This document shows, piece after piece, positions 8,071 to 19,204 of a stretch of 64,000 nt of DNA; positions within the stretch are counted from its first letter, which is position 1; every line of letters starts with the position of its first letter. A program made the position numbers and the translations under genes. Source of the DNA: Alcanivorax hongdengensis A-11-3 (GTDB lineage: Bacteria > Pseudomonadota > Gammaproteobacteria > Pseudomonadales > Alcanivoracaceae). The notes beneath the pieces are model-generated. The model was not told the DNA's origin and made no database searches. It saw only the letters and a list, made by a program, of their open reading frames with translations. The stretch lies in NCBI RefSeq assembly GCF_000300995.1, contig NZ_AMRJ01000011.1, positions 43,365 to 107,364 on the forward strand, written 5' to 3'.

Positions 8071-8400
8071 ATGGCCTTCGATCCCAGGGACCCTTACGAC
8101 GCGGCGGCGCTTTACGACATGTGGCTCAACTGCAGCCACTGCCCGGCCACGTTCGATTTCGAGCCCGGTGGTGCCATTGATCTGGACTACTATCACCGCA
8201 TCGGGCAGCAGGCCCGGCATGACGGCTGGTCTGTGCTGCCCACCCGGGAAACCGCCGATGAGCTCGTTTTCACGGTGCTGTGCCCGGCCTGCACCGAGCG
8301 TCTGGGCGTGGATGGCTGTGAGGGGCGTCTGGAAATGGCGGCCCCGGCCATTGATGAAATCTGCCGGGCCATGCGTGACGCCTCCGGTCAGGCTGCCTGA
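8071..8400 (+). CDS. small protein with two CxxC pairs, function unknown
   Basis: A 109-residue acidic protein that I cannot name. It has CSHC at 21-24 and CPAC at 71-74, a spacing that would allow one four-cysteine zinc site (zinc-ribbon-like). No signal peptide or membrane segment is present. A strong ribosome-binding site (aggaggtgg) precedes the ATG at 8071, which supports this frame over an overlapping longer frame. A TATACA hexamer at 8023-8028 could be its -10 element, but no good -35 is seen. It stands alone between the TetR gene and a nitroreductase gene. Confidence 0.7.
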   Translation: MAFDPRDPYDAAALYDMWLNCSHCPATFDFEPGGAIDLDYYHRIGQQARHDGWSVLPTRETADELVFTVLCPACTERLGVDGCEGRLEMAAPAIDEICRAMRDASGQAA

Positions 8401-8472
8401 TCACTGCGGTCATCGCCGCTGCCCTCCCTGCCCGTTAGACTGACCCCTCACTTTCCTGCCACGAGGGGTACC

Positions 8473-9150
8473 ATGACCGCCGATTCCCTGTCCCTGGCTG
8501 ATGCACTGCGTCAGCGCCGTTCCGTTCGAGGTTTTCAGTCTCGCCGGGTGCCACAGCCTACCCTGGAAGAGGTCTTTGGCCTGGCCCAGCTGGCACCGTC
8601 CAATTGCAACATCCAGCCCTGGAAAGTGTGGGTGGCCTCCGGTGATGTAAAAGACGAACTGAGCCGTCGCATGGTGGAAAAGGTGTCCGCCGGCGTCCCC
8701 TTTGCGCCGGATTACGAGAGTTTGCCGCGGTTTCAGGATGAATACCGCGAGCGTCAGGTGGAATGCGCCATGGCCCTGTATGGCAGCATGGGCATTGCCC
8801 GGGAGGATCGGCAGGGCCGCCAGCGTGCCGAGCTGCGCAATTTTCAGATGTTCGATGCCCCCCATGTGGCCTTCATCGGCATGGAAAGCCAGTTCGGTGT
8901 CACCGTGGCGCTGGATGTGGGCATGTACGTACAGTCTCTGTTGCTGACCATGACCGCCTACGGCATCGGCTCCTGCGCCCAGGGCAGCATGCGCTATTAT
9001 CCGCAGGATGTGCGCGACGTCTTCGGTATCCGTGACGGGCTGTCCATTCTGCTGGGTATCAGTTTCGGTTACGAGGACGATCAGGTGGCGGCCAACCGTA
9101 CCCGGGTGGGCCGTGTGCCGGTGGATCAGTCGGTGACCTACAAGGGCTGA
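8473..9150 (+). CDS. nitroreductase-family FMN oxidoreductase
   Basis: A 225-residue nitroreductase. The N-terminal FMN-phosphate motif RQRRSVRGF lies at about 14-22, followed by LAQLAPSNCNIQPWKVWV, the usual (A)PS..N.QPW signature. The C-terminal part has YGIGSCAQGSMRYYP and a GISFGYED turn matching the family's G.(P/Y)G cofactor segment. Such enzymes are cytosolic homodimers that reduce nitro compounds, quinones or enones with NAD(P)H. The start at 8473 has a gaggggt Shine-Dalgarno. The physiological substrate cannot be told. Confidence 0.88.
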   Translation: MTADSLSLADALRQRRSVRGFQSRRVPQPTLEEVFGLAQLAPSNCNIQPWKVWVASGDVKDELSRRMVEKVSAGVPFAPDYESLPRFQDEYRERQVECAMALYGSMGIAREDRQGRQRAELRNFQMFDAPHVAFIGMESQFGVTVALDVGMYVQSLLLTMTAYGIGSCAQGSMRYYPQDVRDVFGIRDGLSILLGISFGYEDDQVAANRTRVGRVPVDQSVTYKG

Positions 9151-9209
9151 GCCCGGCGCGGTGGTACAAAATGTGTTATGATGGTCGTTTTCCCCACACA
9201 GCATTGTTC

Positions 9210-9578
9210 ATGATCATCGTCAAAGGCTCATTCCCGGTTAAGGAAAACGATCAGCCCCGTGCCCTGGATCTGGTCCAGGCGCTTGCCCGCGCCGCCCGCA
9301 AGGATCGGGGCTGCCTGGCCTATGAGGTCTATCTGCAGGCGGATGAGCCCCGTGTGATCATGGTCTGGCAGCAGTGGACCTCACTGGACGCGCTGGAAAC
9401 CCATTTCGCATCCTCTCACGTGGATTCCTTCCTGGATGCCATCCCCGACATGCTCGATGGTGATGTGACCTCCACCCACTTCGATGTCACCCACCAGGAC
9501 GGTGAGCCGCTGGCCGAGGATATGGACGGCCACGATATCGCGCCCCTGGTGCTGGCGGACAACATCACCCTGCACTGA
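9210..9578 (+). CDS. ABM-domain monooxygenase-like protein
   Basis: With the start placed at the ATG at 9210 (MIIVKGSFPV) the product is 122 residues. It is an antibiotic-biosynthesis-monooxygenase (ABM) dimeric alpha-beta barrel domain: an N-terminal beta strand, a helix with ARAARKDRGCLAYEVY, then the strand RVIMVWQQWTS and LDALETHFASSHVDSFL. The last 35 residues, rich in Asp, extend beyond a minimal ABM domain. An upstream in-frame ATG at 9171 adds 13 residues that do not look like ABM. It follows the nitroreductase gene by 59 bp and may share its transcript. Members act as cofactor-free oxygenases, haem-degrading enzymes or simple stress proteins; the role here is undetermined. Confidence 0.75.
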   Translation: MIIVKGSFPVKENDQPRALDLVQALARAARKDRGCLAYEVYLQADEPRVIMVWQQWTSLDALETHFASSHVDSFLDAIPDMLDGDVTSTHFDVTHQDGEPLAEDMDGHDIAPLVLADNITLH

Positions 9579-9657
9579 TCAATGGTCTTGATGGCATGGC
9601 TTGGCTGACGGCGTTCATGGCGTTTGTCGCTAATGTGATCATTGCCGCCCTGCGTAA

Positions 9658-9822
9658 GGCCTGCTCACACTACCAAGACGGCTCAACCCGAGGGGCTGCC
9701 CCCTTTTTCCGCCCAGCAGCGCCATGCGCTATTTATGTAGAATGACTACATGGCACATCGTCTGACACCATTGGACGAAAAAATGCATTCAGCAGGAGCC
9801 GTCTCGGTAGTGTGAACAGGCC
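9658..9822. repeat. 165-bp long imperfect palindrome (MITE-like)
   Basis: The outer arms are 27 bp (9658-9684 and 9796-9822) and match at 25 of 27 positions as an inverted repeat. A second inverted repeat (atgtag/ctacat, 9735-9751) lies almost exactly at the centre, and the sequence between also pairs loosely. No coding frame fills the element. This is the architecture of a non-autonomous transposable element or of a large RNA hairpin. No clear target-site duplication is visible. It fills most of the 285-bp gap between the ABM gene and the MoxR gene. Confidence 0.55.
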
Positions 9823-9863
9823 CTGGCCTGTTTTCCGACAGCCTGGTCAGCGCAGGAGAATCC

Positions 9864-10793
9864 ATGAAGACCCGTATCGAGTCCGTCGAGGACATTACCG
9901 CCAGCTTTGCCCGCCAGGGTTACATCTGCAGCGAGCGTATCGCGCTGGCGGTCTACCTGGCGGCCCAGCTGCACAAACCGGTACTGGTGGAAGGCCCACC
10001 CGGAGTTGGCAAGACCGAGCTGGCCAAGGCTGCGGCGGCCTTCCTTGAAGCGCCGCTGATCCGGCTGCAATGCTATGAGGGGCTCGACGAGAGCCGGGCC
10101 CTGTATGAATGGAAATACGGCAAGCAGCTGCTTTATACCCAGCTGCTGCGCGATAAGCTCGGTGGCCTGCTGGCCGATACCGATGATCTGGAAAGCAGCA
10201 TGGCGCGCCTGGGGGACCTGGGCGAGGCCTTCTATAGTGATACCTTTCTCGAGCCCCGCCCGCTGCTCCACGCCCTGCGCAGCGAGGAACCGGCGGTGCT
10301 GCTGATTGACGAGATCGACAAGGCGGATCAGGAGTTCGAGGCCTTTCTGCTGGAGTTGCTGTCGGATTTCCAGATTTCCATTCCCGAGCTGGGCACCGTG
10401 CGGGCCCGTCACCAACCACTGGTGGTGCTGACCAGCAATGACCAGCGGGAACTGTCCGATGCCCTCAAGCGCCGTTGCCTGCATCTCTATATTCCCTACC
10501 CGGATGCGGCGTTGGAAAACCGTATTGTCAGCGAGCGTGTGCCGGGGCTCGATGCCCGGCTGAGCGAGCAGCTGGTCGGCTTTATCCAGCACCTGCGCGA
10601 GCAGGACATGAAGAAGCTGCCAGCCATTTCCGAGACCCTGGACTGGGCCCGAGCGCTGGTACTGCTGCATGCGGACAGTCTGGAGCAGGAGCAGGTGGCC
10701 GATACTCTCAATCTGGTGCTCAAGCACGAACAGGATGTGACCCTGGCCCGGGACCTGTTGCCTCGCTGGTTGCGTCAGCAGCGGAGCCGCTGA
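9864..10793 (+). CDS. MoxR-family AAA+ ATPase
   Basis: A 309-residue AAA+ protein of the MoxR group, cytosolic chaperone-like ATPases that work with vWA-domain partners to insert cofactors or mature enzyme complexes. Walker A is GPPGVGKT at 44-51. Walker B is VLLIDEIDKAD at about 148-158. Sensor 1 lies in VVLTSNDQRELSDALKRRC, with the arginine finger in the following RR. It has a good ribosome-binding site (aggaga). It is followed after 1 bp by a vWA gene, the standard MoxR pairing. No oxidase, dehydrogenase or gas vesicle target gene adjoins, so the client is unknown. Confidence 0.87.
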   Translation: MKTRIESVEDITASFARQGYICSERIALAVYLAAQLHKPVLVEGPPGVGKTELAKAAAAFLEAPLIRLQCYEGLDESRALYEWKYGKQLLYTQLLRDKLGGLLADTDDLESSMARLGDLGEAFYSDTFLEPRPLLHALRSEEPAVLLIDEIDKADQEFEAFLLELLSDFQISIPELGTVRARHQPLVVLTSNDQRELSDALKRRCLHLYIPYPDAALENRIVSERVPGLDARLSEQLVGFIQHLREQDMKKLPAISETLDWARALVLLHADSLEQEQVADTLNLVLKHEQDVTLARDLLPRWLRQQRSR

Positions 10794-10794
10794 G

Positions 10795-12137
10795 GTGCCC
10801 CAGCGTCGTCTGCAGGAATTGATCCAGGCGCTGCGCGGCGCCGGCCTGCGCATTTCCCCCGCGGAAGCCACCGAAGCCATGCAGGCGGCGGCGTTGATTG
10901 GCTATCGGCACCGCGATCGACTGGAGTCGGCGTTGGCGGTGACCCTGGTCAAACGCCAGCAGGACCAGTTGGCGTTTGCCGAGACCTTTGCCCGCTTTTT
11001 TTCCCTGTCCGCTGCGCACGCCGATGACGCTGACAACACGGCGTCCCCCGGTGAGGCGGATCAAGCGTCGATGCCGGCGCCCGCGGCCAAACGCGATGAC
11101 CCGGCCCTGCTGGCACAGTCGCCACAGCAGCTGCAGCAGCAAATGGCGGAAGCGGCGGCGCAGATGGATTTCACTGCCATGGAAGTGATTACCCAGCAGG
11201 GGCTGTTTACCCGACGACTGCTGATGAGCATGGGCATGGGGGCGGTGGACGAACGCATTCTCCAGCTTGATCAGGGGGATGGCCGCGATCAGGCCCATGC
11301 CGGGCAGTTGCGTCAGTGGCGCCAGCAGGTCCGCGCGCAGGCCGCCGCGCTGGTGCGCCGCCAGTTCCAGTTGCACGGTGCCGGCAAGGGTCGCGCCCTG
11401 CGCGAGCAAACCATGCGCGAGGTGCCGTTTCGGCAGTTGCGTGAGTTTCGGGATACCCGGGCGCTGGTGCGCAAGATGGCTCGCCGTCTGGCCAGCCTGC
11501 ATCAGCGCCGAATGCGCCGCAGTCGACGCGGTCTGCTGGATGCCCGACGTACGCTGGTGGCCTCGGTTCGCAACGATGGGGTTCCGGCGCGGTTGTTCTG
11601 GCGTCAGCGTCCGCGGCGCAAGAGCCGGGTCATGGTGATCTGTGATGTGTCCAGTTCGGTGCGTGAGCCGGCCCGCTTTCTGCTGCAGTTTCTTTATGCC
11701 ATGACCGATGTGTTGCCGCGGGTGCGCAGCTTTGCCTTTGCCTCACGGCTGGAAGAAATCACGGATGACTTTGCCGACTACCGGCCGGAAGTGGCGGTGG
11801 GGCGCATCCTTGACCGGGTGTCGGGCAGTGGGACCGATTATGGCAGCATGTTCGAAACGTTCTGGCAGCGCTGCGAAAAGCAGCTGGACAGCAACACCAC
11901 GGTGATCGTGCTCGGTGATGCCCGCAATAACTACCTGCCCGATGGCGCCGAAACCCTGGCGCAGATCCGCCGGCGGGTGAAGCAGGTCTGGTGGTTGAAT
12001 CCGGAGGCGCCGTCGCGCTGGAACAGCGGCGATGCGGTGATGGACCGTTATCTGCCGCACTGCCGGGTGGCCCGGCAATGCGGTTCGCTCAACGACCTGG
12101 AGCGAGTGGTGGATGCATTGCTGGCCGGGCTGGATCG

Positions 12138-12141
<4 letters not shown>
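10795..12141 (+). CDS. CoxE-like vWA-domain protein
   Basis: A 448-residue protein starting at GTG (10795), one base after the MoxR stop codon. The C-terminal half is a von Willebrand factor A domain of CoxE type: the MIDAS motif is DVSSSVRE (DxSxS), followed by SGTDYGSMF and VIVLGDARNN. The N-terminal half is arginine- and glutamine-rich with a probable linker around residues 75-105. It should partner the upstream MoxR ATPase. The 3' end overlaps the convergent histidine kinase gene by 4 bp. The client complex is not evident from context. Confidence 0.83.
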
Positions 12142-14552
<2,411 letters not shown>

Positions 14553-14609
14553 TCCCGGTCCTGTTGTTCTGTTAAGTGTGACGGGGTTCCCCCCGCTGAC
14601 GGTGCGCCG

Positions 14610-14648
14610 GTTCCGGTTATTCTGGCATTTTACAGAATTTACCGGAAC
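14610..14648. promoter_or_regulatory. strong hairpin/dyad between kinase and outer-membrane protein genes
   Basis: The arms gttccggttattctg (14610-14624) and cagaatttaccggaac (14633-14648) pair along nearly their whole length, with one extra base in the right arm and an 8-bp loop. A partial direct repeat of ccggaaca follows at 14642-14657. No T-run is present on either side and the flanking genes diverge, so an operator or 5'-UTR structure is more likely than a terminator. Confidence 0.45.
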
Positions 14649-14710
14649 AGCCGGAACAAGACGACAAATGGTGTCTCGAAATCGGTGACGAAACGGAAAA
14701 GGAGTATTTC

Positions 14711-15265
14711 ATGAAGGTCACGATTCTGCGCAATGCCGTGCTGTTTTCCTGTTCTCTGGTCATGGCCCAGGGCGTTTATGCTGCGGGCCCCTACATTGGC
14801 GGCAGCTACAGCCAGATCCAGTACGACAACGAGGAATACGATACCGACACCCTGAAAATCGATTCGGCCACGGTACAGGCCGGGGTGGATATCACCGATT
14901 TCCTGGCCATCGAGGCCCGCGGGGGGCTGGGTTTTGACAAGGACTCCAAAGGCATTGCCGACTTCAAGATGGACCACCTCTACGGGGGCTACCTGAAGCT
15001 GGCGGCGCCGCTCAGTGAGGTAGTGCGCCCCTATGTGATCGGCGGCTATACCAAGGTGAAAGGTTCCGTGGAAGCCAACGGCACGGTCGCCGGCGTGGAC
15101 TATTCCGTTGATGAGGATCGCACCTTCGAGGATCAGTCCTACGGCGGTGGCCTGGATTTCAACCTCACCGATACCCTGGGCGCCAATCTGGAATACATGC
15201 GCTACGTGGACAAGGATGACGAGGAGATTTCCGGCATCAGCGTGGGCCTGCGCTCCGCATTCTGA
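14711..15265 (+). CDS. outer-membrane beta-barrel protein
   Basis: A 184-residue protein with a classical signal peptide (cleavage probably after VYAA near residue 25). The mature part has alternating amphipathic strands: YIGGSYSQIQY, ATVQAGVDITDFLAIEARGGLGF, LYGGYLKLAAPL and VRPYVIGGYTKVKG. It ends in ISGIS VGLRSAF, a C-terminal aromatic recognised by the Bam machinery. The size fits an 8-stranded OmpA/OmpW-like barrel with no periplasmic domain. It is preceded by ggag 6 bases before the ATG. It is a single gene divergent from the hybrid kinase. The function, whether structural, adhesion or small-molecule passage, cannot be told. Confidence 0.8.
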   Translation: MKVTILRNAVLFSCSLVMAQGVYAAGPYIGGSYSQIQYDNEEYDTDTLKIDSATVQAGVDITDFLAIEARGGLGFDKDSKGIADFKMDHLYGGYLKLAAPLSEVVRPYVIGGYTKVKGSVEANGTVAGVDYSVDEDRTFEDQSYGGGLDFNLTDTLGANLEYMRYVDKDDEEISGISVGLRSAF

Positions 15266-15289
15266 TCGCCGTCTGGCAATGCGCCCGGG

Positions 15290-16618
15290 TTACTCCCGGG
15301 CGTTGTCCAGGGCCCGCTCCAGATTGGGCCGGAATGCCGTATTCACCCCCAGCTTCATCATGGTCCAGTAGTGGCCGCTGATGACCCTCTCCACCAGCAG
15401 TGAGCGCGACGACGGCTGGAACTTGAGCAACTGTTCCAGAGGCGTGCGTTTGACCTGCCGCATGATGTCCTTGTGCAGCTCGGCCCGGGCAAAGTCATAG
15501 GGCGTATCTCCGAACGCACGCAGCAGCAAATCGATCCAGGTGGCATAGAACTGATCGTTGACCGTGGTGCCGGCCTTGCGCGCGCCCAGTGCCTGCAGGT
15601 GCTGATCGAGTTCGGCCCAATGCTGACCCATGGCGGCCATGACGATATTTCGCAGCAGCTCGGTATCCTGGGCATTGAGCCGTTTTACCGCCCCGAAGTC
15701 ATACATGACGATGGTGCCATCAGGCCGGAAGGCAAAGTTGCCCGGGTGCGGGTCGCAATGGACCGCGCGCAGGGCAAAGATCTGCTCGCCCAGCGCATCG
15801 AACAGCCGCTCGCCGAGCTGGTTGCGGGTCTGCTGGTCAAAACCGTGCGCGTCGTCCACCTGGTCCAGCGGCGTGCCTTCTTCCAGGCTCAACGTCAGTA
15901 CCTTTTCGCTGGACAGATCATCGTAGACACGGGGGATGATCAGCCAGGGCTGATGCTGGTGGAATTCACGGAAGTGCGCCAGATTGCCGGCTTCCTGGCG
16001 GTAATCCAGCTCTTCCTGGAGCTGATTGCGGATTTCCCGGAACACCGCTTCCAGGGCCTGTTCATCGACTTTCAGCAAACTGCCAAGGCGCAGGATCCGC
16101 CGCAGGTGTTTCATGTCCGAATCAATGGATTCCTTGACCGCCGGGTACTGAACCTTGACCACCACGGTATCGCCGTCCGGCGTGACCGCCCGGTGCACCT
16201 GGCCGATGGAGGCCGCCGCGAAAGGCGTCTGTTCAAACTCGCGGAACAGGCTGTCCAGCTCGCCGCCCAGTTCCTTTTCCAGCTGGCGGCGGATCACATG
16301 AAAGGGCATGGGCGCGGAGGCGTTCTGCAATACTTTCAGCTGTTCGCTGATCTGGGCGGGCAGAATGTCCTGCATCTGCGAGGCGATCTGGCCCACCTTC
16401 ATCACCGCGCCTTTCATTTCACCCAGGGTGGCCGCCACTTCCCGGCCAATGTGTTCCATCAGCTTGTCGCGGCTGGCGGCGCTGGCGTCGGCGGACTGGA
16501 ACAGGCTTTTCACCTGATGGCCCGCGACTCGCGTGGCAATGGACGTGGTCATGCCGGTCAGCCGCATGAGGCGGCCGGCGGTGGTGGTCGGGCGTTTGCG
16601 TGGGCGGCGGTCAGCCAT
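15290..16618 (-). CDS. ABC1/UbiB-family atypical kinase
   Basis: A 442-residue member of the ABC1/ADCK/UbiB family, protein-kinase-like ATPases linked to ubiquinone synthesis and lipid homeostasis. The family signature KVGQ is at 74-77 (K-x-G-Q in the N-terminal extension). The alanine-rich loop AAASIGQVHRA replaces the usual Gly-rich loop. The invariant Lys lies in VVVKVQYP, the catalytic loop is HCDPHPGNF and the metal-binding motif is YDFGAVKRL. There is no C-terminal membrane anchor like that of E. coli UbiB and no ubi genes are adjacent, so this is probably a paralogue of ubiB. The ribosome-binding site is gagg. Confidence 0.85.
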   Translation of the reverse strand: MADRRPRKRPTTTAGRLMRLTGMTTSIATRVAGHQVKSLFQSADASAASRDKLMEHIGREVAATLGEMKGAVMKVGQIASQMQDILPAQISEQLKVLQNASAPMPFHVIRRQLEKELGGELDSLFREFEQTPFAAASIGQVHRAVTPDGDTVVVKVQYPAVKESIDSDMKHLRRILRLGSLLKVDEQALEAVFREIRNQLQEELDYRQEAGNLAHFREFHQHQPWLIIPRVYDDLSSEKVLTLSLEEGTPLDQVDDAHGFDQQTRNQLGERLFDALGEQIFALRAVHCDPHPGNFAFRPDGTIVMYDFGAVKRLNAQDTELLRNIVMAAMGQHWAELDQHLQALGARKAGTTVNDQFYATWIDLLLRAFGDTPYDFARAELHKDIMRQVKRTPLEQLLKFQPSSRSLLVERVISGHYWTMMKLGVNTAFRPNLERALDNARE

Positions 16619-16715
16619 GGTCTGTCCTCGTTTGTGACTCTACAAGGCTAGACCGGCGACCCGGGACTGTACATGGTACAAGCAGGCCATTTGCCGCGTT
16701 TTTATGGCCGATAAA

Positions 16716-16741
16716 GAAAAAAGGGGCCCGTGAAGGGCCCC
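16716..16741 (-). terminator. intrinsic terminator of the phasin gene
   Basis: On the minus strand the hairpin ggggccc ttcac ggggccc-type (16723-16741) is followed by a T-run (A-run at 16716-16722 on the plus strand). It lies 36 bp beyond the phasin stop codon and separates it from the downstream UbiB-like gene. Confidence 0.85.
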
Positions 16742-16776
16742 GAAAGGAGAGTACTACAGAAAGGGAACTGTCAGGC

Positions 16777-17205
16777 TTAGCCGCGCTTTTCGCCCGCCGC
16801 TACCAGCTCGTTGAACAGCTTTTCGCTTTCTTCACGAGCGGTGGCTACGGCGCCCAGACCGGCCAGCACAAATTCGTTGGTTTCGTCAGCTTTTTCGCCG
16901 CGCTCTTTCTTGCCGGCGGCAACAAACTTCTCATACAGCTCCTGACGTTTTTCCGGAGCGGTTTCCAGCAGGCTGCGGGCGCTTTCCAGCAGGCCGCGAC
17001 CGGCCAGCAGGGCCTTGGATTTGCCTTCGGCGCTGTCGCCATAGGCTTCGGTACCGGCTTCCACGTACTTACTGTACAGCTCTTCAGAGCTTTCTTCTGC
17101 CTTGTCATAAGCGCCCAGGCCAGCCAGGTACAGTTTGTTGCCCAGGTCTTTGGCGCGGTTTACCAGCGTTTCGCTTTGTTCGCGGAGGTCTTTCAGCTCG
17201 CCCAT
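16777..17205 (-). CDS. phasin-like granule-associated protein
   Basis: A 142-residue, strongly helical, charged protein built of three related segments: about 22-56 (YLAGLGAYDKAEE to YVEAGTEAYG), 62-103 (LLAGRGLLESA to FVAAGKKERG) and 109-142 (FVLAGLGAVATAREE to LVAAGEKRG). The LAGLGA(Y/V) start and ELxxxxVxAGxxxG end of the units resemble PhaF/PhaI-type phasins, which coat polyhydroxyalkanoate or neutral-lipid inclusions. There is no DNA-binding Lys/Ala-rich tail as in PhaF. The gene has a strong ribosome-binding site (gaggga) and its own terminator, as expected of an abundant protein. A role at PHA or wax ester granules is inferred. Confidence 0.7.
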   Translation of the reverse strand: MGELKDLREQSETLVNRAKDLGNKLYLAGLGAYDKAEESSEELYSKYVEAGTEAYGDSAEGKSKALLAGRGLLESARSLLETAPEKRQELYEKFVAAGKKERGEKADETNEFVLAGLGAVATAREESEKLFNELVAAGEKRG

Positions 17206-17453
17206 GATATTCTTCCCTCATTGATTCCGGTGAATGTGGAGCCAATCCGGCTCCCGGTTGCTACAAGAGGTAACAACAGCACTAAGGGTAGAGGGGAGAG
17301 CGGGGTAGAGGCTGGGCAGCTGTCTGACAATTGGACATGTGGATCGTCAGTGCTGTGATATCCGTCAAAGTCTGTACGCCAATTTATCCATGGTCGTTAT
17401 TTATTCGCAGGCGTAGACTGACTAAAAAAGACTGGACCGGCAGAGAGTGAATA

Positions 17454-17834
17454 ATGATAGAAAAATTTATTGCCAAGGTGCCCACCCGAATCTGGTCGGA
17501 AGGCCGTCCACCGCGGGCACGCCAGTGGGAAAGTGAATTCAATGTGGCGTCCTGGGTGCGGGTTGGCGGTGCCGCCGGTCAGGTGCAGTTGGTGGTGCGC
17601 TACATGGACGACAAGAATGACCACGCCGTGCTCGTGGACACCGCCGACGTGGGTGGCGACGGCAGTGCCCTGCTTTCCGGTATGGTGCGTCTGCGTTTTA
17701 CCGATGCGGTGGAGCAGGTGCAGATTTCCCTGCGCCTGGCCGATGCATCCATGACCCATATCGTCGAAGAGTTGTTCATGCAGCGACGGGGAGCGGCCCT
17801 GCGTCCCGGCGACAAGCTGATCTCCAATTACTGA
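17454..17834 (+). CDS. conserved-looking hypothetical protein
   Basis: A 126-residue soluble protein that I do not recognise. It has alternating hydrophobic patterns typical of beta strands (VQLVVRYM, AVLVDTADVG, VEQVQISLRLAD) and no signal peptide, membrane segment or cysteines. Codon use is like that of its neighbours and the frame is open across the whole interval, which supports it as real. It is a lone gene facing a small gene on the other strand, with a terminator between them. It could be a single beta-sandwich domain; no function is proposed. Confidence 0.65.
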   Translation: MIEKFIAKVPTRIWSEGRPPRARQWESEFNVASWVRVGGAAGQVQLVVRYMDDKNDHAVLVDTADVGGDGSALLSGMVRLRFTDAVEQVQISLRLADASMTHIVEELFMQRRGAALRPGDKLISNY

Positions 17835-17840
17835 TATCGC

Positions 17841-17872
17841 AAAAAAAGCGCGTCAGCCCTGACGGCTGACGC
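17841..17872 (-). terminator. intrinsic terminator overlapping a small gene's 3' end
   Basis: The hairpin gcgtcagcc ctgac ggctgacgc (17850-17872) has seven A on the plus-strand left side (17841-17847), so it ends minus-strand transcripts. The right arm and loop encode the last residues of the 67-residue reading frame. The stem could also halt plus-strand transcription weakly. Confidence 0.8.
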
Positions 17873-18056
17873 ATTGCGGAAAACTCTCCAGCCCGGATTG
17901 CGCGGATGCGCTCCGGGTTTCTTTTGTCTGGCTGTCGTCGTCGGCCGGTTGTATCAGTGATTCCGGCCAGCTCTGGAAATCCAGGCCGGTGAGCCGGTTC
18001 AGGTTTTCCAGCGCCGCGTCAGGGCGCACACGTTGCAGCGGAACGATTTTGCTCAT
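17853..18056 (-). CDS. small hypothetical protein
   Basis: A 67-residue frame starting MSKIVPLQRVRP, with a gcgagg Shine-Dalgarno 8 bases before the ATG. It contains LENLNRLTGLDFQSWPESL and a polar Ser/Gln/Asp-rich tail. The stop codon lies inside a terminator hairpin, so the transcript would end almost exactly with the coding sequence. No known domain is recognised. The ribosome-binding site and terminator argue for a real transcript; translation is likely but not certain. Confidence 0.5.
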   Translation of the reverse strand: MSKIVPLQRVRPDAALENLNRLTGLDFQSWPESLIQPADDDSQTKETRSASAQSGLESFPQCVSRQG

Positions 18057-18213
18057 GACATTTGCCTCGCCATTTTGACAAGAGCAAAAGCGAGAAGCAT
18101 GCCAGTTTTTGCATCGACTCTCCGGTCTTTTAAATCAATGAGTTACCGGTTGCCTGTGAGACCTGTGTCACAGTCGATGGCGTGCTGCGGCAGCATGTGA
18201 CAATTTCGGTAAG

Positions 18214-19050
<837 letters not shown>

Positions 19051-19081
19051 GGTGTCTCTCCCGGTGTTTTTTTCAAATCCA

Positions 19082-19107
19082 GCAAACCAAGCAAGCGCTT
19101 GGTTTGC
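19082..19107. promoter_or_regulatory. palindromic operator-like site
   Basis: Perfect 10-bp arms gcaaaccaag (19082-19091) and cttggtttgc (19098-19107) flank 6 bp, located 32 bp upstream of the SDR start and 98 bp upstream of the AraC-type gene start. The core accaagcaagcgcttggt looks like a TetR-family operator. No TetR gene is adjacent. Confidence 0.5.
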
Positions 19108-19204
19108 GCCAAGTAAACAAGAGTCACTTGTCAGCATCAAGTGGTGGCGGTATCTTCTTGGTTTTGTCGGTCATTTGGGGCCATGCCCCGGCAGGACGAT
19201 AAGT

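Noticed and set aside
7964..8443. Alternative 159-residue frame overlapping the 109-residue CxxC gene
   Set aside because: The other frame has the strong ribosome-binding site and paired CxxC motifs; this frame has a composition typical of an out-of-frame reading.
15282..15302. Hairpin cgcccggg/cccgggcg between the outer-membrane protein and UbiB-like genes as a terminator
   Set aside because: It lies at the convergent junction but has no T-run on either side; too weak to call.
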